This document shows positions 45,780-54,503 of a DNA stretch of 64,000 nucleotides, one piece after another (the stretch's first letter is position 1; each line of letters opens with the position of its first letter). Origin of the DNA: Bacteroides intestinalis (lineage in GTDB: Bacteria > Bacteroidota > Bacteroidia > Bacteroidales > Bacteroidaceae); NCBI RefSeq assembly GCF_902364365.1, contig NZ_CABJDN010000003.1, forward strand, positions 310,001 to 374,000. Direction: 5' to 3'. The notes below the pieces were generated by a model, which was not told the DNA's origin, made no database searches, and worked only from the letters and a program-made list of their open reading frames with translations. The position numbers and the translations under genes are program-made.

Positions 45780-47585
45780 TTATAATAGTGGATCGAATGT
45801 TCCATCATTCCAACCTTTAGTTTGCTCCAACTTCGGATTCTGCTCTATATGTTTCTTAGGCAATGCAAAGAAATAGTGATTTTCTCCCACATTCCATTGG
45901 AACTTATTATCTATTCGTGTGACAATGGTTTTAAAGTAGTCAAAATAGGCCAAAGAGTTCAGCTTAGCTTCTCCTCCCCCTTCTGCAAAATCTTTCACTA
46001 ATTCACTCAATGAAAGATTTTTCTTTGCATCAGTCAGTTCTATTTCAATTCGTTCTCGAGCATATCCTACATACTCAGAATCGCTAAACATCATACGACG
46101 GCGCATATCCCAGAAGCGTTTACCTTCGTAAGCTAATTCGATACGACGTTCATAAAGCACAGCATTTATTAATTCTTGTTGTGACATATTTGGTTTCAAA
46201 CCATACATTTCATCTGCATTAGGAGTAATGCCTGCTCGTTCACGAATTTTTTTTAATATCTCATATACTTCTGCATCCTTACCACCCACTTCTGCAGCGC
46301 ATTCGGCAAGGTTCAATAAAACTTCGGTAAAACGAATTTCGACCCAATCAAGATCATATTTACGGACATCCACTTTAGGTAAATTATAGTTGATAAATTT
46401 ACAAGAGTAGAACCCTGTTTTTGTAGAGTTTGCGATTTCAACTTCACCGCCCTTATACGTATATTGACGTTGTTCCGGATATTGATTGTCAATTAGCGGA
46501 TATATCATTGCATTTGTTACGATGGTTCTATAGAAACGTGGATCGCGATTTAACCAAAAGAGACCAGTCTCATCAGTCGCTTCCGGATTAAATGCTTCTT
46601 TTTTGCCATCACCATTAATATCAATGCCTGGCTCTGTTCCATCAGCCATCGGATAAGCTAATACAAGATCCAGAGTTGGCTGATTCCAGCCTGTTTTACC
46701 TTGCGAATAGTCTAATGGACGAATACCAGCATTTATATCAGTATAACGAGCCGGATAAGAATAACGTGAAGAAAAAACAACCTCTTTGGAGAGTTCGCAT
46801 GCATCTGAATTATCTTTCCAAGTTCCATCATAACTATTATTTAATCCATATCCATCCTCTTCTAATTGTTTTCTGGCTGCAAAGTTGGCAGCATAGGCCA
46901 TTTGCCAACGGGCTTTATCATTATTTCTATTGAATTGTTTGCTGGCATAGAACATTAGAACACGACCTTTCATCGCAAGTGCAGCCCCTCTTGTAATACG
47001 TCCAGCATCTGCACTTCCCCATGACGCTGGTAGCGCAGTAGAAGCGTTTTCTAAATCAGTGACGATCTGGTTGATGCAAACTGAGGTTTTTTCTCTTGGA
47101 ACCTCAGACTGATTTCTGTCTTGCACCGATAGAATCAAAGGTACACCACCATATCGTTTGACCAGTTCGAAATAACGATATGCACGAAGAAAAAGCGCCT
47201 GAGCTTCTATCTTTTTGCGTACATCTTCTGTCAAACTACCAGTATTAATATTATCAAGCAATACATTTAGTTTATAAATCCCTTCATAAGGCCAATATTC
47301 AGCAGTCGGTCCATCTCCACCTTCAGATGTCAACTGGCCTTCATAAAAAAAGTCCTCGCCTCCTCTACCTTCATCACTGTACTGATTAATTTGTACTACA
47401 TCTGCATCCCAATCAGGCAAGTTATCTTTATAACATTTATCAAGAAAAGCAGTTGCCAAAGTCACATCATTCCATGTATCTTCAGCAGTTACTGCATTCA
47501 GGTTTTTTTTATCAAGAACATCGTTGCACCCGGTCAGACCGAATCCTGCAAATAAGATTATAGTTAGTATATATTTTGATTTCAT
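45780..47585 (-). CDS. SusD/RagB-type surface lipoprotein 2
   Basis: 601 aa lipoprotein (GLTGCNDVLDKK, Cys about residue 20). SusD fold with RAYRYFELVKRYGGVPLIL near the N-terminus and YERRIELAYEGKRFWDMRRR near the C-terminus; longer than SusD1 and clearly of a different subgroup. Partner of SusC2 (21-base gap). Followed by a terminator. Confidence 0.95.
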   Translation of the reverse strand: MKSKYILTIILFAGFGLTGCNDVLDKKNLNAVTAEDTWNDVTLATAFLDKCYKDNLPDWDADVVQINQYSDEGRGGEDFFYEGQLTSEGGDGPTAEYWPYEGIYKLNVLLDNINTGSLTEDVRKKIEAQALFLRAYRYFELVKRYGGVPLILSVQDRNQSEVPREKTSVCINQIVTDLENASTALPASWGSADAGRITRGAALAMKGRVLMFYASKQFNRNNDKARWQMAYAANFAARKQLEEDGYGLNNSYDGTWKDNSDACELSKEVVFSSRYSYPARYTDINAGIRPLDYSQGKTGWNQPTLDLVLAYPMADGTEPGIDINGDGKKEAFNPEATDETGLFWLNRDPRFYRTIVTNAMIYPLIDNQYPEQRQYTYKGGEVEIANSTKTGFYSCKFINYNLPKVDVRKYDLDWVEIRFTEVLLNLAECAAEVGGKDAEVYEILKKIRERAGITPNADEMYGLKPNMSQQELINAVLYERRIELAYEGKRFWDMRRRMMFSDSEYVGYARERIEIELTDAKKNLSLSELVKDFAEGGGEAKLNSLAYFDYFKTIVTRIDNKFQWNVGENHYFFALPKKHIEQNPKLEQTKGWNDGTFDPLL

Positions 47586-47606
47586 AATATTCTTCTTTTA
47601 TTTAGA

Positions 47607-50600
47607 TTATAATGTTACGTTGAGACCAAAAGAAATATTTCTCATAATCGGATAAGAACTTAAGTGATCTTTATGCACCTCGGGATCTGCAATTTTTAAT
47701 GGATCTTGCAATAAAAATAAATTCGTACCATTTACAAACACTTTAATCTTCTCCATTTTTAAAGTTCTGGTAATAGACTTAGGTATATCGTAGGATAAAG
47801 ATATATTCTTGCAGCGTAAGAAGGAAGCATTGCGTACCCAAAAAGTAGATTTTTGATTATTTGTCTTAGTCAAAGTGAATGGCATAGATGCATTAGGATT
47901 ATCTTCTGTCCAATGATCATTCCAGAAAGCAAAAGTTCCCGTCCAATCTTTTACACCAGGTGAACGCTCATCTATAACTCGTTCATGGCCAGCTAAACCT
48001 TGGAAGAAAATATCCAATGTGAATCCCTTCCATTTACCACCCAATGTAAACCCATAAGTGATTGGTGCTGATTGTTTATCCACAATGACAACCATATCTT
48101 CATCTGTGATCTGGCCATCTGGCTCGTCACTATTAACACCACGTACATCCTTGTAAAGTAACATACCGGGAGTCAGTTTAGTACCTTTAATCAACAGTTC
48201 TTTTCCATACTTTTCAATATTCTCTTTATTAACCCGGTCTACGTCCTCCTGAGTACGCAACATCCCTACGCAATCAAATCCCCATACGCGATCCAGTGAT
48301 TGACCGATTTCAGACTTGTATGCAGCTAGGTTGGAAGCCTCGTCTTTTTCTACCCACCAGCTTTTAGCATAACCAAAATTACCTTTTAGCCAATAAGTAA
48401 AATCTTTCACCTTACCATTATAACCTATCTCAAATTCAAAACCACGTGCATCAATCTTTGCATAGTTCTCTTTAGGAAGTTTAGCACCAAAACTTGTTGG
48501 TACACTGGCATTACGGGTATCCAAGATATCATAAGTATGTCTGTAGAACCATTCGAAACTAATATCCAGATGATTGAATAGACGGCCATCAAAACCAATG
48601 TTGTAAGACAGAGATTTTTCCCACGTTAAATCAGGATTAGCCAATGTTCCCGGTTCTATTCCATAACTTTGAGAACCAAATACAGCTCCTGTTGTCAGAT
48701 TATATTTGGGCATCCAATCCCAACCTCCAACAGCATCATTTCCTAAAGAAGCGATGGAACCACGTAGTTTTAAATAATCCACGAACTTTATGTTATTAAA
48801 GAATGGTTCGCTTGAAACACGCCAACCAGCGGAAACAGAAGGAAAGAATCCCCAGCGTTTATTGGGAGCAAATTTAGTAGAGCCATCCACACGAAAAGCT
48901 GTTTCTAATAAATACTTATCAGCATATGCATAATTTAAGCGGCCCACGTAAGAGAGACGACCACTTTCTCCCACTGAACCTGCTCCAACTACAGATTGAG
49001 ATGCATCGCTACTGGCTGCATGAAACTCAGGCATTGTCCAAGTTAATAAGCCATTACGTTGTGCATCAAAAGACTCATTTTCTCCTTCTGCTTGTTCATA
49101 TACAAACAAGGCACCTATATCATGTTTACCAAATGTACGATTATAGGTTACAAAGAAGTTTAATTGATAATCCGAATAAAGTCCTGATGTCTTTTTTATA
49201 AAATTATCACCACCACGAACATCTGTCCCAGTAACTTGTGGATTTTTACTTGGATCAATATAATGCCCATTTGTTCCACTTGTTTCAAATGTATAAAGAG
49301 TATATGGCATAGCTACCTCTTTGTATATTCGATTATAGGTATTTCTACTGTATTGAAGTTTCAGTTTCAAGCCTTTTAAAAAAGGTGCATCATATTCAGC
49401 AAACATATTTACATTAGTATTCATCCATTTGCGAGTATCACGTCCGGCTTCTTCACTAATTTGTGTCAAAGGATGTTGTTCCAAACCATTGGCTTTTACA
49501 GGAAGTCCGTTTATATAAAATGGATTCATTTTGGAGCGTTTTAAGATACTGGCATACAGGTTGTCCATATTATCTCTCCCACCGTCTGATTTCCAATGCG
49601 GCTTAATATCTTTTCTATTATCTGTGCTTATATTCAAACCTATTTTGAAGTTATTCGTAATATTAGCGTCAATACTGGCACGGAAATTTGCTTTGTTATA
49701 CTCCAAATTATCAAAAGCACCAGTCGCAAAGTAGTAAGCACCACCAATAAAGTAACGTACTCGTTCAGTACCTCCAGTGATGTTTAATGCATGACGTGTA
49801 GTCAGCGGTGTTCTCCACATCTCATCAAGCCAACTGTAATTAACACCTTTAAAATATTCTAATTCATCATCCGTATACCATGTTTTCTGATTTTCCGGTT
49901 GCTTTTTAGGATCTGAGCCACCATCAATCCAACTCTGGTATCTATTATGATTTAGAAAAATAGCCTGATCATAAGCGCTCATAGTCTCTGGATTTTTAGT
50001 TGGATTGTCAAAGCCAACAGTACCAGAGTAGTTAATAGTGGGTTTAGAACTATTACCTTTACGGGTAGTAACCAATACAACACCATTGGCAGCGCGTGCA
50101 CCATAAACGGCAGCAGAAGCACCATCTTTTAAAACCGAAATATTTTCTACTTCACTTGCATCCAAAGATTCAAAAGCTTCTTGATTTCTTACAATCCCAT
50201 CAATAACATATAACGGACTGGCATCGTTAGTAGTACCTTTAGCACGAATACTCAGACTACTCGTTGCTCCTGGCTTCCCAGTGGTAGAAGTGATCATTAC
50301 TCCAGAGAGGCGACCTGCTAATGATGTTGCTAAGTTCGCTGATGGAATATCGGCAATTGTCTTCGCATCCACACTAGTGATACTGCCAGTAACACTTCCT
50401 TTCTTCTGAGTACCGTAACCTACTACAACGACTTCATCCAAAGCCTGTGAATCTTCGGATAAAACAATTTTAAGATTATTTTCGGTAACAACTTTGGTTA
50501 CCTCTTTATAACCAATATAGCTAAACTTGAGAGTTGCACCTTTTGTGCATTTAATAGAAAAGTTACCATCAATATCGGTAATTCCTCCATTAGTAGTGTA

Positions 50601-50765
50601 CAGTTCTGCAACTGTCACTCCAATTAGTGGCTCACCATTCTGATCCTCTACAGTTCCGGTTACTGTTATATTCTGGGCTTGTACAATAGTACTAAGGGAG
50701 AAACTCAACAGTACCAATAAAATGTGCCATGAAAGCCATTTTGATTTGCGTTCTTTCTTTTTCAT
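47607..50765 (-). CDS. SusC-type TonB-dependent outer-membrane transporter 2
   Basis: 1052 aa with a signal peptide (STIVQAQ). CarboxypepD-regulatory domain (TGTVEDQNGEPLIGVTVAEL), SusC box LDEVVVVGYGTQKKGSVTGS, plug (ASPLYVIDGIVRNQEAFESL, VYGARAANGVVLVTTRKGNS) and a 22-strand barrel ending ISFGLNVTL. Imports oligosaccharides with SusD2. No STN domain. Its leader and first 16 coding bases match SusC1 almost exactly but in inverted orientation 25 kb away. It lies 79 bases after the GH27 gene on the same strand and could be read from that promoter or its own. Confidence 0.95.
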   Translation of the reverse strand: MKKKERKSKWLSWHILLVLLSFSLSTIVQAQNITVTGTVEDQNGEPLIGVTVAELYTTNGGITDIDGNFSIKCTKGATLKFSYIGYKEVTKVVTENNLKIVLSEDSQALDEVVVVGYGTQKKGSVTGSITSVDAKTIADIPSANLATSLAGRLSGVMITSTTGKPGATSSLSIRAKGTTNDASPLYVIDGIVRNQEAFESLDASEVENISVLKDGASAAVYGARAANGVVLVTTRKGNSSKPTINYSGTVGFDNPTKNPETMSAYDQAIFLNHNRYQSWIDGGSDPKKQPENQKTWYTDDELEYFKGVNYSWLDEMWRTPLTTRHALNITGGTERVRYFIGGAYYFATGAFDNLEYNKANFRASIDANITNNFKIGLNISTDNRKDIKPHWKSDGGRDNMDNLYASILKRSKMNPFYINGLPVKANGLEQHPLTQISEEAGRDTRKWMNTNVNMFAEYDAPFLKGLKLKLQYSRNTYNRIYKEVAMPYTLYTFETSGTNGHYIDPSKNPQVTGTDVRGGDNFIKKTSGLYSDYQLNFFVTYNRTFGKHDIGALFVYEQAEGENESFDAQRNGLLTWTMPEFHAASSDASQSVVGAGSVGESGRLSYVGRLNYAYADKYLLETAFRVDGSTKFAPNKRWGFFPSVSAGWRVSSEPFFNNIKFVDYLKLRGSIASLGNDAVGGWDWMPKYNLTTGAVFGSQSYGIEPGTLANPDLTWEKSLSYNIGFDGRLFNHLDISFEWFYRHTYDILDTRNASVPTSFGAKLPKENYAKIDARGFEFEIGYNGKVKDFTYWLKGNFGYAKSWWVEKDEASNLAAYKSEIGQSLDRVWGFDCVGMLRTQEDVDRVNKENIEKYGKELLIKGTKLTPGMLLYKDVRGVNSDEPDGQITDEDMVVIVDKQSAPITYGFTLGGKWKGFTLDIFFQGLAGHERVIDERSPGVKDWTGTFAFWNDHWTEDNPNASMPFTLTKTNNQKSTFWVRNASFLRCKNISLSYDIPKSITRTLKMEKIKVFVNGTNLFLLQDPLKIADPEVHKDHLSSYPIMRNISFGLNVTL

Positions 50766-50844
50766 TGAAACAATTTTTTTAATTAGACTTAAAATAACAA
50801 TGGATTTATTGTTGTTTATTTTTATTTGTAGCTTATAAACATTC

Positions 50845-52629
50845 TTATTTACCCGACGTTGCTTGTAAACGGCTATTTCCAGGATATATCTTGATTAAAC
50901 GCACTCCATGTGGCGCTATATTAGTTGTAAATTCTTTATCAGAAGTAGTAATGTCTTGTTGACGCCACAAATCACGAACTTTCTGTTCACCTCTCATACC
51001 TAAATGTTTCCAGGTAATCGTTGCCTCTTCATATGTTTCACCGCGATTGAACAATCCTACAGCCATAGAACCATCTTCCATCGGTTTTGCGTAAATCACA
51101 ATAGTACCTTTTTCTACAACCACAGTTCCCTGTTTACCTAATGGATCTTGATTTACTTCAATAACTTCATCATTTGTGAGTAAGCTGATTGTAAAATCAT
51201 CCAATTGAGCCATGTCGCAACCTATCAATAAAGGAGCAGAAAGCAATGCCCATAAACTAATATGCGTATATTGTTCATCTGCCGTCAGCTTGGTATAATG
51301 CAAACGGGGTCCCCAACCGACCATACCTACTACCAACATGTCTGGATCAGGCCAATGTCCAGGACCTGTATAGGCTGCCCATTTGGTTTGATTAAATCCT
51401 AAACGGCTCATACTTTCCCAAGTATCTTTTATATCACCAGTGGTACGCCAGCAGTTAGCCATCTTTTCCCATTGAGTAGCATCTCCCCAAGGAGCACTAT
51501 TGGAAAGGCTATAGATAACATCACGTTTGTGTGAACGTAAAGCATCCATCATTTCCTTAACATGGTATACATCATTGGGATTCCAGTCATATTTGAGATA
51601 ATCCATTCCCCAGTCGATCCATTGCTGAACATCATTTTTCACGAAAGAATATTTGCCATGATGATAGTTGATCCCGTGTTTTGTCTTTTTGCTGGGGTCG
51701 ACATAACGGTAATGCTCATTGGCATATTTTTCTACCCAGTCATAAGTACCATCAACATTATCACTATAGGAACCGAGATGCCCCGCATAGGTTCCAACCC
51801 ATGGACCAGAGTATATGCCAATTTTCAGCCCCATAGAGTGAATCTCATCTGCAAGACCTTTCATGTCGGGAAACTTACTATTAGTCATCACAGCTCTATG
51901 TTTTCCTCCTCGAAGACCTTGCCAGCCATCATCAATATTAATATATTGCCAGCCATGGTTAATTAATCCTTTTTCTACCATTGCTTTAGCGGAACTGAGT
52001 ACTTTTTCCTGACTGACTGCGTTTCCCCAACAGTTCCAACTATTCCATCCCATTGGAGGAGTTAGAGCCAATTTATCTCCTACTACAATCTTGAAATCGC
52101 GTTTCGCTTCCCCTAAAGAGTTTTTAGCAATAAGGGTTACTATATATTCACCTGTTTTTTTGATTTTTCCGATTATTCGTCCTGTTTTTGTATCAACTTG
52201 TAATCCTTTTGGCAAGTTTTTTACTGAGAAACTCATGGGACGGATACCAGTGGCTGGAATCGTATAGAGAAAATCAGAACCAGGACGAACTCCAAAAATT
52301 TTCGCACCATTGATTCGGGGAGTATCAGATACTTTGGGAGTCAATATGTATTTAGATAGAGTATCTGGAACTGAAATCCCTTGGGCGAAAATTGTATTAG
52401 GAATTGCAGCACCAGATAATGGTTCACCAGTACTATCTACCACGCGTCCTGTTACTTTTACTGTTTGTTGAGTAATCTCGTTGAGTACTTCTGTCTCATG
52501 AATGCCTCCTAAAAAAAAGGCGTTCGCCTGTAATGGCGAAGGAACAATTGCTAAAACCGTTATCACTATATAGCTGCATAATTGTTTAATTGCATGCTGA
52601 CATAACGGAAAGAATAAAATGTTCTTCAT
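50845..52629 (-). CDS. GH27 alpha-galactosidase-type enzyme with a SusC-like N-terminus
   Basis: 594 aa. Residues ~1-80 read like the start of a SusC protein: a membrane-targeting segment, SPLQANAFFLGGIHETEVLN, and VKVTGRVVDSTGEPLSGAAI; the regulatory sandwich then breaks off. Residues ~90-180 are an Ig-like domain (MSFSVKNLPKGLQVDTKTGR). The GH27 TIM barrel starts at TPPMGWNSWNCWG (~190), with nucleophile Asp in YLKYDWNPNDVYH and acid/base Asp in CWRTTGDIKDTWESM; a beta-sandwich closes the protein. GH27 contains alpha-galactosidases and beta-L-arabinopyranosidases; the YDWN form of the nucleophile motif leaves both open. The 303-base gap upstream should carry its promoter. Confidence 0.88.
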   Translation of the reverse strand: MKNILFFPLCQHAIKQLCSYIVITVLAIVPSPLQANAFFLGGIHETEVLNEITQQTVKVTGRVVDSTGEPLSGAAIPNTIFAQGISVPDTLSKYILTPKVSDTPRINGAKIFGVRPGSDFLYTIPATGIRPMSFSVKNLPKGLQVDTKTGRIIGKIKKTGEYIVTLIAKNSLGEAKRDFKIVVGDKLALTPPMGWNSWNCWGNAVSQEKVLSSAKAMVEKGLINHGWQYINIDDGWQGLRGGKHRAVMTNSKFPDMKGLADEIHSMGLKIGIYSGPWVGTYAGHLGSYSDNVDGTYDWVEKYANEHYRYVDPSKKTKHGINYHHGKYSFVKNDVQQWIDWGMDYLKYDWNPNDVYHVKEMMDALRSHKRDVIYSLSNSAPWGDATQWEKMANCWRTTGDIKDTWESMSRLGFNQTKWAAYTGPGHWPDPDMLVVGMVGWGPRLHYTKLTADEQYTHISLWALLSAPLLIGCDMAQLDDFTISLLTNDEVIEVNQDPLGKQGTVVVEKGTIVIYAKPMEDGSMAVGLFNRGETYEEATITWKHLGMRGEQKVRDLWRQQDITTSDKEFTTNIAPHGVRLIKIYPGNSRLQATSGK

Positions 52630-52932
52630 TTTTAATAGATTGATTAAAATTAGACCTAAATTAGCTAAGAGGTTATACCTAATACATTTGTTAATAATAC
52701 ACTTTTGTTTTTACATAATATCAATACATCATTTTAAAGTTAAACATCATTGTTTTCCATACCGCAAACAAACAACAATTTCCTCAAACAAGATTTAAAG
52801 ATTGTATCAAATACTATCAATTATATCTCAAAGTGTTATAGTCTGTAAACAGAATATAGAATAACAATCTACAAATCAATACATTACAAAGAATCACAAT
52901 TTTACAATACCAAATTACAAGCTAATTCCAGC
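52630..52932. other. 303-base AT-rich gap upstream of GH27
   Basis: No gene. Very AT-rich with many poly-A/T and CAAA tracts. I find no exact TAnnTTTG on the minus strand; the promoter for GH27-SusC2-SusD2 presumably lies here. No hairpin with a T-run is evident behind the beta-helix gene ending at 52933. Confidence 0.5.
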
Positions 52933-54489
52933 TTATTTAGTCAGTATTCGCAAGTCCATATTCTTATGACGAGCCATCAGTTGTGCTATATAAAGTGAAC
53001 GGGGAAAGACATTCTTTTCATTCTGTCCTTCCCAAACACCATCCGGACGATCGATAAAAACTCCCGGATATTTTTCACCCTTCATACCAAAACTATAATT
53101 ATATCCTGATGTCCAAGGGCTCTGTACAGCAGCACGTTTCACACGACAGTTCCAAAGCACCTGAGTTACTCCGGCCCAGCCATGTCCACTTCCCATCTTA
53201 CCACGATCCTGCACATTGATTTCTCCATCGGTTATCACATTATCATAAAGAGTCCCGACTGCCCAACGATGATGAGGACCTATATCTGCATAAGTTTGCG
53301 AAGCCGTACAATTATAAAATACATTGGGGCCACATACGCGGGCACCCGTCACATAGTCGTGACGCCCCTCTGTGCTTTGACAGTTCATAAACAGATTTTG
53401 CTGTCCCCAATTATTAAAAGAATATCGTAATCCACCGGTTATCAGAGATTTTGTTTCCAAACAACGGCAATCCGTTACTGTTACATTCTTCGCATTACGT
53501 TCACAACTTACTGCTGAATAGCCAAAATAGCGACAAGTCAGATTACGTGCCCAACAGTTTTCCACTTTATCAAACTGAACTCCAACCCAACCATGCTGAT
53601 TATCTTCATAATGTTCAAACTCCGACTCCAAACACATATTAGTCACTCCTACCTCACTGATACGACCGTCAAAAGTATATTTAAAGACTTCACCACCGCC
53701 ATATTTCTCTTCCATCTGCATTACTACCGGGTTATCAATATAAATACGATTACCTTCTATTTTTACAATTTCACGTTCAAAAGAAAGATTATACTCCTGT
53801 GCAGTCCATTGGCGGGTTCCCTGACGCTCAACGATTTGATCCATCTTAATATCATGTATCCAGTTATCCGTTCCCGGACGATAAACAATGATACGATCAC
53901 CAACTTTAAAACTAGCAGCAGAAGATACCTGAAAAGAGTGTGTTCCTACCGGTACAAAAGCATCCATAATCTTCACTCTTGTTCCGGGTACTTCCTCTAT
54001 TCTTCCATTACCAGATACTTCTATCAATGAAAAACGCTGCTTACCGATAGCCAGTAAACGGGTTTCATTCACATTATCTCCTTCTCCGGTCAAAATAACT
54101 CCACCTGCATTTATATGAATAGTTCCATAAACATGATATACTCCCCGCTTCAGCAGAACTGTTCCACGATGTCCGTCTTTATCCGGTTGCATACGAGACA
54201 CTTCATCTATTGCATCCTGAATTCTCTGGCGACTATCTCCTTTTTCCACAGGATATACAGTTTTTGTTACCGGATAATCAGGGATTGATTTATCACCATG
54301 ATGATAACCGACCCGGCTAAAATCCGGTATCGTATTTCCTTGTTTATCGGGATAATAAGTTAACTCCCCCTTCGGAGTAATCTTCACATAACTGGATTGC
54401 CAGCCCGGAGGTAATTTTGTCTGAGCGGACACACTTACACAAAGTGCTATAGCCAGTACACCTCCTACAAGTTTCTTCACATGATCCAT
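52933..54489 (-). CDS. MGSGHGW beta-helix protein (DUF4955-like), single-module form
   Basis: 518 aa with a signal peptide (CVSVSAQ). Shortest of the three paralogues, consisting of the core only: GELTYYPDKQGNTIPDFSRV, GYHHGDKSIP, GTVLLKRGVYHVYGTIHINA, GGVILTGEGDN, an inserted VPVGTHSFQVSSAASFKVGD domain, beta-helix coils (TDCRCLETKSLITGG) and MGSGHGWAGVTQVLWNC at about 432. The C-terminus ENVFPRSLYIAQLMARH is shared with the paralogues (SLYLAQL and SLYEAQ there). Probably a carbohydrate-active beta-helix enzyme, lyase or hydrolase, with unknown substrate. It starts 14 bases after the GH95-like gene stop: same operon. Confidence 0.75.
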   Translation of the reverse strand: MDHVKKLVGGVLAIALCVSVSAQTKLPPGWQSSYVKITPKGELTYYPDKQGNTIPDFSRVGYHHGDKSIPDYPVTKTVYPVEKGDSRQRIQDAIDEVSRMQPDKDGHRGTVLLKRGVYHVYGTIHINAGGVILTGEGDNVNETRLLAIGKQRFSLIEVSGNGRIEEVPGTRVKIMDAFVPVGTHSFQVSSAASFKVGDRIIVYRPGTDNWIHDIKMDQIVERQGTRQWTAQEYNLSFEREIVKIEGNRIYIDNPVVMQMEEKYGGGEVFKYTFDGRISEVGVTNMCLESEFEHYEDNQHGWVGVQFDKVENCWARNLTCRYFGYSAVSCERNAKNVTVTDCRCLETKSLITGGLRYSFNNWGQQNLFMNCQSTEGRHDYVTGARVCGPNVFYNCTASQTYADIGPHHRWAVGTLYDNVITDGEINVQDRGKMGSGHGWAGVTQVLWNCRVKRAAVQSPWTSGYNYSFGMKGEKYPGVFIDRPDGVWEGQNEKNVFPRSLYIAQLMARHKNMDLRILTK

Positions 54490-54503
54490 TCTATTCTCAA
54501 TTA

